Shown here: positions 54,536-61,825 of the stretch, piece by piece
Layout: every line of letters begins with the position of its first letter
Position numbering within the stretch: position 1 is the stretch's first letter
From: Flagellimonas algicola
GTDB taxonomy: Bacteria; Bacteroidota; Bacteroidia; Flavobacteriales; Flavobacteriaceae
Assembly: GCF_005937185.1 (NCBI RefSeq)
Contig: NZ_VCNI01000004.1
Span: 1 to 64,000 of the forward strand
Reading direction: 5' to 3'
DNA: 64,000 bases
Translations under genes and position numbers: made by a program
The notes under the pieces: generated by a model
Databases searched by the model: none
What the model was told of the DNA's origin: nothing
What the model saw: the letters and a program-made list of their open reading frames with translations, nothing else

Positions 54536-55690
54536 TTATTGTTTATAAATGTTTACACCTTTTACAACTCTATTTATAGCATTGTTCCTTGAGGGGGTAT
54601 CTGGACTTAGTCCTAGATTCAATGACTTGTACAATCCCAAAAGCTGACTGGGGATTACGGCACTTATCGCAAAATACTCTTCCATATATTTATCGTTTTC
54701 AGCTAGTTCAATGGAAAGATTCAAATTGATCTCATCTTTATAGTTTAACCGTTCCGCTATTCCGATTTCGTAAAGTTTTTGCTCGTGTGAATTGATTGAT
54801 TTTACCAAATCATATTCATACTTGTTAGTCAAAGGATTACTGGAAAATATATATACAACCAAAGTAGAATCTTTGATGACCACTTTAGGACCATGCCTTA
54901 ATCCCAGAAAGGAATCATATTTACATACAACCTGCCCATCTGTAAGTTCTTGAACCTTAAGTTGAGATTCGCGCGCTATGCCCTTTAGGATACCGGAACC
55001 CAAAAAGACAACCCTATCAAAATTCAATTGTGCGACCTTATAAATTCTTTCTTTGTAGTCCTCTAGAATTTTTTTCCCATACTTTACCAGCGCGTCTACG
55101 CATTTCTTGTTTTTGTCCAAATTGCCCAAATCCGATATGAGCAGTCCGGCCAAAAGCATGGTTGTAAAGGAGCTGGTCATGGCGAGACCTTTGTCATTGG
55201 AATCCTTGGGCATAACAACGGTATTCGACTTTAGGGGGCTTGTATGCTTTACTAATTTCCCTTGGGGGTTGCAGGTAACGATTAAATGCATTGCCCTTTC
55301 ACAATATTGTTCCGCCAAATCTACGGCCGCTATACTTTCAGGACTTTCCCCTGACCGGGCAAATGAAATAATCAGGGTAGGCTGGCTTGCACTCAAAAAA
55401 TCCTTTGGATTCGTTATTAAATCCGTGCTAGCGACCGCTTCGGCAACTCTACCTAGTCTTTTTTCAAAACTTTTACTCAATACTTCCCCAATGTATGAAG
55501 ACGTACCGGCCCCTGTCAAAATTACCTTTAAGTTCTTATAAACCAGCGCCTCTCCAAGAAACTTGACCAGTTGCGGTTTGTTGGTCTTTATCATGGCATA
55601 TGTCTCTTGCCATAATCTTGGTTGGGCATTAATTTCCTTAAGGGTATTGCCGCCGCTTTTATTAGTGACGTATTCATCGCCTTTATCCAT
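54536..55690 (-). CDS. agaS: SIS-domain isomerase/deaminase, AgaS-like
   Basis: 384 residues with two SIS domains: the first has ILTGAGTSSYIGEVLSKSFE and IISFARSGESPESIAAVDLA; the second has VVFLGSGILKGIARESQLKV, GLRHGPKVVIKDSTLVVYIF and a conserved His. Full-length AgaS proteins convert galactosamine-6-P to tagatose-6-P (with ammonia release) or isomerise galactose-6-P. First gene of the block, with a promoter-like pair 54 bp or more upstream. The symbol is by resemblance to AgaS; GlmS-type SIS enzymes are excluded because the glutaminase domain is absent. Confidence 0.88.
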   Translation of the reverse strand: MDKGDEYVTNKSGGNTLKEINAQPRLWQETYAMIKTNKPQLVKFLGEALVYKNLKVILTGAGTSSYIGEVLSKSFEKRLGRVAEAVASTDLITNPKDFLSASQPTLIISFARSGESPESIAAVDLAEQYCERAMHLIVTCNPQGKLVKHTSPLKSNTVVMPKDSNDKGLAMTSSFTTMLLAGLLISDLGNLDKNKKCVDALVKYGKKILEDYKERIYKVAQLNFDRVVFLGSGILKGIARESQLKVQELTDGQVVCKYDSFLGLRHGPKVVIKDSTLVVYIFSSNPLTNKYEYDLVKSINSHEQKLYEIGIAERLNYKDEINLNLSIELAENDKYMEEYFAISAVIPSQLLGLYKSLNLGLSPDTPSRNNAINRVVKGVNIYKQ

Positions 55691-55743
55691 GTTAGAACTA
55701 GAGAGAATTAATTATTGGATTGCACAATAAGTGATATTTAAAC

Positions 55744-55773
55744 CAAATATAGCTTATTTTATTAAAATACAAA
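55744..55773 (-). promoter_or_regulatory. Bacteroidota-type promoter of the catabolic block
   Basis: On the minus strand TTTG (55773-55770), 18 bp, then TATATTTG (55751-55744), matching the Bacteroidota consensus TTTG-N~19-TAnnTTTG. The -7 box ends 54 bp before the AgaS start codon, leaving a plausible 5' UTR. The region between and around is very AT-rich, as usual for such promoters. Confidence 0.7.
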
Positions 55774-55980
55774 GGAAAAAAAAGATTTGATATATTCAAA
55801 TGCTTTCATTTTATTATAAAATTATATTTTATAGAAAAAAGTGAATGGTATCAAAATGAAATGAAGTATCTTTTTACTCCTAGTTTAAATCCAAATGCAT
55901 TGCTTCAATTCGGGCTTTTTGGCCAACGAGCAAGTCCAAAGGATGAACGGAACGTTCTTTCTATCGAGGCTTTTGAACGG

Positions 55981-58179
55981 TTATAGGTCTTTTTTTAGTT
56001 TAAAGGCAAAGAGGTAGTCGCCTGATCTTGTTCCCTGTAATCCTCCTCCCCCTGCAGCAACCACAACGTATTGTTCTCCATTGGCAAGGTAGGTGGAAGG
56101 TGTGGCATAAGCACCTGCGGGCAAATCATACTCCCATGCAATTTCTCCCGTATGTTTGTTGATTGCCCTAAATTTTTCATCTCTCGAAGCCCCAATGAAT
56201 ATTAGGTCACCTGCTGTAACAATACCACCTCCAAACAATTGTGTTCCCGTGGGTGGAATGCCCCTATTGGTTAATTCTTGGTATTCCCCTAAAGGGATTT
56301 CCCATTCAATTTCACCTGAATTAAGATTCACGGCACACAATTTTCCCCAAGGTGGCTTTATACCGGGATAACCTTCTTGATCACGTAATTGTTGGTAGGC
56401 TTTCAACTTGTATGCCGTTGCCCCTTCCTTCGAAGTTTTGGATTCAATGGAAGGTTGCTCTACCAACGGCATTTGTTTGGCTGCCTGTTCGTTTTCAAGA
56501 TGGTATAGATAGGCAAGTATGGCGCGTCTGTTGCTTTCGGGTATTTGTTTAAAGGAGGGCATCATGCCTCTTCCTGTTTTTAACAGGGAACTGGCATCCT
56601 CAATTCGAATTCTGTTTTTTAGATCCGCCAGGGACGGAAAAACGGTATTGCCTTCAAGGTTTGAGCCATGGCAAGATGCACAATTATCGGTATATAATTT
56701 TTTACCGACCGTTGCCATGTCGTCAAATTCACCGACTTGTTCTTGCATACCAATATCCTCGACAAGCTGTACCAAGTTTGGAATGTCATTGACCCCGACA
56801 TAAATAATATTGGAATCCGGGTCATAAGCTCCGCCACTCCATTCGGCCCCGCCCCTAAACCCGGGTAACTGAACTATGCCGTACTTATCGGGTGGTGTAT
56901 ATATGCTTCCCCAGCTAAAATCCGTGATTTGGTCTTTGATATTTTCCGAGGATTCTTTGGATAGGTCCGTGATCAGGGTGCGATCAAAATATTGCCTGAC
57001 AAGAGGGGGTGGTTTTACGGGGAAAGGTTGGGTTGGCCACGAGGATTCTCCTTCCATACAGGAAATGGGAACCGGACGTTCCCTGACTTCAAAAAGGGGT
57101 GCCCCCGTTTCCCTGTCCAGCAAGAAAATCAGTCCTTGTTTGGTAAGCTGGGCCACCGCATCTATTTTCTTGCCGTCATGGTTAACACTGACCAGGTTTG
57201 GAGGTGCAGGAAGATCGTAGTCCCAAAGGTCGTGATGGGATACCTGAAAATGCCATTTATACGTTCCGGTTTTTGCATCCAAAGCAATTAAGGAATTGCC
57301 AAATAAACCTTTTCCCTTACGATTATTACCATAAAAGTCATGGGTAGGGGAGCCTAAGGGGGCATATAGAATACCTCTTTCCGTGTCCAAGCTGAGCCCG
57401 GCCCAGGCATTGGCCCCGCCCCCGGTTTTATAATAGTCCTTAGGCCAGGATTCGTAACCAAATTCACCGGGATGGGGTATGGTGTGAAATATCCATTTAA
57501 GCTCACCGGTTCTAACGTTGTATGCTCTAATATGTCCAGGTAAGGACCTGTAAGATTCATTGATGCTGGATCCCATTATAAGCAGGTCTTTATACACCAC
57601 GCCAGGAGAGGTGTTTCTAATATAGGCGGTTTCCTTATTGATTTCTCTATCCAAATGATCCCTTAGGTCGACCACACCCTTTTCGCCAAAGCTGGGATCC
57701 AATTTCCCGGTTTTTACGTCTATAGCTTGAATTTCGTTCAATACGCTGTGAAACAATCTCTTGTCTTCCCCATCTTCCCAATAAGTAAGGCCTCGACTGG
57801 TTCCCGCCAGTCCCTTCCCCATGTTTTTATTGTTGCTGGTGGGATCGTATTTCCATATTTCATTGCCCGTGGCTGCATCCAATGCCACCACCTTTAATCC
57901 GGGTGTTGTGGTATAGAGGATACCATCAATAATAAGGGGATTGCACTGCATGGAGGAACTTGTGTTGCTATCACCGGTTTTATACACCCAAGCAACGTTT
58001 AGATGGTCCACGTTGTTCAGATTGATTTGCCCCAAATCAGAATGTGCGTTGCTCTCGTAGCTCCCCCTGTACACTTTCCATGAGTTACTGGATGGGCCAG
58101 GGGTCTGCTTTTTTGGATCGCAAGAGGCGAATGGGGCAAACAATAAAGCGAAATATAAAATGTATAATGAAAACTTCAT
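55981..58179 (-). CDS. PQQ-dependent dehydrogenase with C-terminal cytochrome c domain
   Basis: 732 residues; lipoprotein signal MKFSLYILYFALLFAPFASC (Cys20). The N-terminal two thirds is a quinoprotein beta-propeller with repeats like VVALDAATGNEIWKYDP, GHIRAYNVRTGELKWIFHTI and LIALDAKTGTYKWHFQVSHH; the last blades follow the heme domain (AINKHTGEIAWEYDLPAGAY). A class I cytochrome c insert has Cys500, Cys503, His504 (NCASCHGS) and a Met ligand in GRGMMPSFK. It is a periplasmic sugar or alcohol dehydrogenase passing electrons to the respiratory chain. The insert position, within rather than after the propeller, is typical of glucose/quinate-type membrane PQQ enzymes of Bacteroidota. Divergent from the GMC pair across 160 bp. 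Confidence 0.93.
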   Translation of the reverse strand: MKFSLYILYFALLFAPFASCDPKKQTPGPSSNSWKVYRGSYESNAHSDLGQINLNNVDHLNVAWVYKTGDSNTSSSMQCNPLIIDGILYTTTPGLKVVALDAATGNEIWKYDPTSNNKNMGKGLAGTSRGLTYWEDGEDKRLFHSVLNEIQAIDVKTGKLDPSFGEKGVVDLRDHLDREINKETAYIRNTSPGVVYKDLLIMGSSINESYRSLPGHIRAYNVRTGELKWIFHTIPHPGEFGYESWPKDYYKTGGGANAWAGLSLDTERGILYAPLGSPTHDFYGNNRKGKGLFGNSLIALDAKTGTYKWHFQVSHHDLWDYDLPAPPNLVSVNHDGKKIDAVAQLTKQGLIFLLDRETGAPLFEVRERPVPISCMEGESSWPTQPFPVKPPPLVRQYFDRTLITDLSKESSENIKDQITDFSWGSIYTPPDKYGIVQLPGFRGGAEWSGGAYDPDSNIIYVGVNDIPNLVQLVEDIGMQEQVGEFDDMATVGKKLYTDNCASCHGSNLEGNTVFPSLADLKNRIRIEDASSLLKTGRGMMPSFKQIPESNRRAILAYLYHLENEQAAKQMPLVEQPSIESKTSKEGATAYKLKAYQQLRDQEGYPGIKPPWGKLCAVNLNSGEIEWEIPLGEYQELTNRGIPPTGTQLFGGGIVTAGDLIFIGASRDEKFRAINKHTGEIAWEYDLPAGAYATPSTYLANGEQYVVVAAGGGGLQGTRSGDYLFAFKLKKDL

Positions 58180-58339
58180 GTAGTAGGGTGTTTTTTGCGA
58201 TCGATCATGTTTATGAATAAACCTGTGGATTTAATTTAATAATTTTGAAAAAAAAGTAATCAAAAATAAATAATTAATCATAACCTTTGTAATAGTTAAT
58301 TTTATATTTCGAAATCTTTCATTTAACTAGTAGTAGCCT

Positions 58340-58915
58340 ATGGATAGACGAGTAGCAGTGGTCCATATCTCATGGATTTTAAAATCAGCCTTTTTAACAC
58401 CGGCCGTGAGCACATTATTTCATAGCTGTCGGGATGAAGTGGCAAATGCTCGGGAAATGCAGATTCTGAAACCAGGGCAAAATGAATCCATAATTGCAAT
58501 GGCGGATACCATTGTTCCCAGGACGGATACTCCCAGTGCGTCCGATGTAAGGGTGAATCACTTTATTGATCTGTTGTTGAAAGATGTGTTTGATCGGAAG
58601 ACAAGATCGGCTTTTTTGCAGGGTCTTTCCGATTTTGATGAAAAATGCAAGGCTAGGACCGGAAGTGATTTTTATGATCTTGATGAACAGCGTCGATTTC
58701 AATACCTCTCCAAGGTAGATCAACAAATAATGGGCAGGGATTATGGAGAACGTGTACCATTTTACTATTCTTTTAAGCACCTGGTAATAACTTCCTACTT
58801 CTCAACCAAGGAAGGGGTAAGGCAAAACCTCGATTATAAGCCTGTACCGGGGCCTTACAAAGGGGAGGTTGATTGCCATGGGAACACCAGGATAATGATT
58901 GGAAATTATATGTGA
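58340..58915 (+). CDS. Gluconate 2-dehydrogenase subunit 3 family lipoprotein
   Basis: 191 residues. The N-terminus MDRRVAVVHISWILKSAF is followed by TPAVSTLFHSC, giving a possible lipid Cys30 of the family's usual Arg-Arg start. The body carries IIAMADTIVPRTDTPSASD, the strongest family motif, and SYFSTKEGVRQNLDYKPVPG. In characterised enzymes this subunit partners a flavoprotein of the GMC type in oxidising gluconate or other sugars in the periplasm. It directly precedes the GMC gene (5 bp gap), which supports a two-subunit complex. Confidence 0.9.
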   Translation: MDRRVAVVHISWILKSAFLTPAVSTLFHSCRDEVANAREMQILKPGQNESIIAMADTIVPRTDTPSASDVRVNHFIDLLLKDVFDRKTRSAFLQGLSDFDEKCKARTGSDFYDLDEQRRFQYLSKVDQQIMGRDYGERVPFYYSFKHLVITSYFSTKEGVRQNLDYKPVPGPYKGEVDCHGNTRIMIGNYM

Positions 58916-58920
58916 ATGAG

Positions 58921-60612
58921 ATGGAAAAAGAGAGATATGATATTATAGTTGTCGGTTCAGGAGTAACGGGAGGATGGGCGGCCAAAGAGTTTACGGAGAG
59001 TGGACTGAGGACTCTTGTTCTTGAAAGGGGCAGGGAAGTTAGGCATATCAAGGATTATAGCACAACCAATAAATCCCCTTGGGAATATAGGTACAAGGGG
59101 TATGATCCCCATAAGATAAAGGAACAATATCATGTGCAAAGTTTAAAATACAATTTTAACGCCTCCAGTCAACAATACTTTGTCAATGACAGCGAGCATC
59201 CTTACACCTATCCAAATGACAAACCTTTCAGGTGGTTTAGAGGGTATCAAACAGGCGGTCGAAGCATAATTTGGGGTAGAGGGTGCTTTAGATTGGGAGA
59301 CCTGGAATTTGAAGCGAATCTGAATGACGGCCATGGCATAGACTGGCCCATTCGTTATAAAGACATTGAACCGTGGTACGACCATGTTGAAAAGTTCATT
59401 GGTATTTGTGGAACCAAGGAGAATATTGCCCATTACCCTGATGGAAAGACCGTTCTTCCCGCTTTTGATATGAACACGGCCGAGAAGGTTATCAAGCAAC
59501 GGTTGGAATCTTATTATTCAGACCGGAAGTTGATACCTGTACGCATGGCCCATTTAACCAAGGTGGAGCCAGGTCAATTTAAAGGGAGGTCTGCATGTCA
59601 ATCCAGAAACATGTGCCATGCCGGATGTCCGTTTGGAGCTTATTTTAGCAGCAACAGTTCCACACTTCCTGCTGCAGAAAAGACAGGAAATCTTACGCTA
59701 AGGTCCAACTCCATAGTGGAGTCCATCATTTACGATTCCAAATTGAATAGGGCAATTGGGGTCCGAATCATAGATGCAGGGACTTTTGAAAAAAGCGAAT
59801 ATTTTGCACGGGTGATATTCCTATGCGCCTCTACCTTGGCCTCCACGGGGATATTATTGAATTCTAAATCCGAATATTTTCCCAATGGTTTGGGCAATTC
59901 CAGCGGAGTTCTGGGACACTATTTAATGGACCACCATAAGAATATAGCGGGAACTGGAACATTAAGGGGCCATTTGGATAAGATTGACCATGGTCACCGT
60001 CCAAGTGGAGTCACAATACCTCGTTTTCGAAACCTTGGAAAACAGGAAACTGATTTTCTAAGGGGTTATGGGATCTATGGTAGGGCATTTCGTGAAGGGA
60101 TCAATCCAAAACAAGTGGGGGTGGGCGTAGAATTTAAAGATCGCCTAACGAGGCCGGGCCCTTGGAGAGTGGCTCTTGCTGCTTACGGGGAATGCCTGCC
60201 CTATTTTGACAATAAAGTTGTTTTAGATAAAAAGAGAAGGGATAAATGGGGTCTGCCATTGCTTAAGATCTCTGCAGGGTTCAGGGAAAATGAGTTAAAG
60301 ATGCGCAGGGATATGCGGAAGCAGATTGAGGAGATAATGCGAATAATGGGTTTGAAGGACATAAAGATTACAACCGGTTCACATATAGCCGGTGACGCCA
60401 CCCATGAAATGGGCACGGCCCGTATGGGGAATGACCCAAAATTTTCTGTGGTCAATAAATTTAATCAGAGTCATGATATTCCCAACCTATTTATTACCGA
60501 TGGTTCATGCATGGCGTCATCTAGCTATCTAAGTCCATCGTTTACATATATGGCTCTTACGGCCAGGGCCTGTGACCATGCTATTGGGCTTATGCAAAAA
60601 GGCAGTATTTAA
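58921..60612 (+). CDS. GMC-family oxidoreductase (FAD)
   Basis: 563 residues from the ATG at 58921, preferred over the in-frame ATG at 58873 because it lies after the upstream stop and begins the FAD fold at once (DIIVVGSGVTGGWAAKEFTE, then LRTLVLERG). Further GMC features: GGRSIIWGRGCFR, a Cys-rich MCHAGCPFGAYF segment, HEMGTARMGNDP and the C-terminal SSYLSPSFTYMALTARACDH. No signal peptide, so it is probably exported as part of the complex with the adjacent subunit 3 or held at the inner membrane. Acts on sugars or sugar alcohols; substrate unknown. Confidence 0.93.
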   Translation: MEKERYDIIVVGSGVTGGWAAKEFTESGLRTLVLERGREVRHIKDYSTTNKSPWEYRYKGYDPHKIKEQYHVQSLKYNFNASSQQYFVNDSEHPYTYPNDKPFRWFRGYQTGGRSIIWGRGCFRLGDLEFEANLNDGHGIDWPIRYKDIEPWYDHVEKFIGICGTKENIAHYPDGKTVLPAFDMNTAEKVIKQRLESYYSDRKLIPVRMAHLTKVEPGQFKGRSACQSRNMCHAGCPFGAYFSSNSSTLPAAEKTGNLTLRSNSIVESIIYDSKLNRAIGVRIIDAGTFEKSEYFARVIFLCASTLASTGILLNSKSEYFPNGLGNSSGVLGHYLMDHHKNIAGTGTLRGHLDKIDHGHRPSGVTIPRFRNLGKQETDFLRGYGIYGRAFREGINPKQVGVGVEFKDRLTRPGPWRVALAAYGECLPYFDNKVVLDKKRRDKWGLPLLKISAGFRENELKMRRDMRKQIEEIMRIMGLKDIKITTGSHIAGDATHEMGTARMGNDPKFSVVNKFNQSHDIPNLFITDGSCMASSSYLSPSFTYMALTARACDHAIGLMQKGSI

Positions 60613-60669
60613 TGAAATCCACATTATGGAATGCAACAAATCCCATAGTCCAAAACCAAAAGTGTATCA

Positions 60670-61791
60670 ATGAAATCAAAAAGCAAAAGGTTAACATCTT
60701 TGGATTTTTTTAGGGGAATCACCGTGGCCGCAATGATCGTAGTGAACGACCCGGGTAGTTGGGAAATCAAATACTATCAACTATCGCATGCCCAATGGGA
60801 AGGCTGCACCATGACCGATTTAATATTTCCGTTTTTTTTGTTTATTGTCGGTGTTTCCATTGTGCTCGCTTTCAAAGGTGCTTTGAGGAAAGGTGCGACA
60901 AAAAAAAGGCTGATCTGGAAATCACTGAAAAGGGCTGCCATTATCTTTTTACTTGGTATATTCCTTAATTTAGTTCCCCATTTCAATTTTCAAGAACTTA
61001 GGGTTCCAGGTGTGCTTCAGCGTATCGCACTGGTGTATATGTTCTGTTCAATGATTTTTTTGTTTGCTCATAGGAGGTATCTTTTCCTGTGGTTTGGTAG
61101 TATCCTTGTTGGGTATTATATCGTTATGATGTATGTCCCTGTTCCTGGGATCGGCCCGGCAAGTCTAGATCCCATCAATAATTTTTCAGCTTGGTTTGAT
61201 AGACTGATTTTAAACGGATACTTGGGAAGTAAAGGCCAAGGTCAGTACGATGCAACCGGAATATTTACGACGGTTCCAGCTATAGCTTCTGGTCTTGCAG
61301 GTGTTTTAACAGGTGAATTGCTCTCGGACAGGACAAAAAATCAAAATGAAAAGTTGATCTGGATATTCATTTTTGGTATCTTCTCCATGGGGCTGGGATG
61401 GGCATTTAGCTATGGGTTTCCCATAATAAAGAAACTCTGGACCTCTACATTTGTACTACATACGGCTGGTATTGCAGCCCTATGTTTTGCCATGTCCTAT
61501 TGGTTTTTGGATGTTAAAAATTGGAATAAATGGACTAAACCCTTTTTGGCTTTCGGGGTCAATGCTTTGGCCGCATATTTTATAGCTGCTTTATTGGGTC
61601 GTTTAACGAGTTCACCATTCATTGGTTATAAAGGTGTGCAGATTTCACCAAGGGAGTGGTTCTATAACGAAGTATTGAAGGTTCTCTTTAATGGATATAA
61701 TGCATCATTCGCCTATTCCATATTGAATACAACCTTAATTTTTATGCTCATCTGGTACCTTTATAAAAGGAACATAATCATTAAAGTATAG
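60670..61791 (+). CDS. Membrane acyltransferase, HGSNAT/NagX (DUF5009) type
   Basis: 373 residues with about ten hydrophobic helices. Opens with the family signature RLTSLDFFRGITVAAMIVVN followed by DPGSW; then MTDLIFPFFLFIVGVSIVLA and VPGVLQRIALVYMF. Related proteins acetylate terminal glucosamine across a membrane (human HGSNAT) or process amino sugars in bacteria (NagX). Located 57 bp after the GMC gene on the same strand. A role in amino-sugar modification would agree with the neighbouring tagatose/amino-sugar block, but the reaction is not shown by sequence alone. Confidence 0.9.
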   Translation: MKSKSKRLTSLDFFRGITVAAMIVVNDPGSWEIKYYQLSHAQWEGCTMTDLIFPFFLFIVGVSIVLAFKGALRKGATKKRLIWKSLKRAAIIFLLGIFLNLVPHFNFQELRVPGVLQRIALVYMFCSMIFLFAHRRYLFLWFGSILVGYYIVMMYVPVPGIGPASLDPINNFSAWFDRLILNGYLGSKGQGQYDATGIFTTVPAIASGLAGVLTGELLSDRTKNQNEKLIWIFIFGIFSMGLGWAFSYGFPIIKKLWTSTFVLHTAGIAALCFAMSYWFLDVKNWNKWTKPFLAFGVNALAAYFIAALLGRLTSSPFIGYKGVQISPREWFYNEVLKVLFNGYNASFAYSILNTTLIFMLIWYLYKRNIIIKV

Positions 61792-61825
61792 CCCCCACCA
61801 TCGTGTAAATTGAAATTTAGATAGT

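Noticed and set aside
47571..61791. Polysaccharide utilisation locus with SusC/SusD
   Set aside because: No TonB-dependent SusC- or SusD-like gene is present in the window; only the catabolic and oxidation genes are seen.
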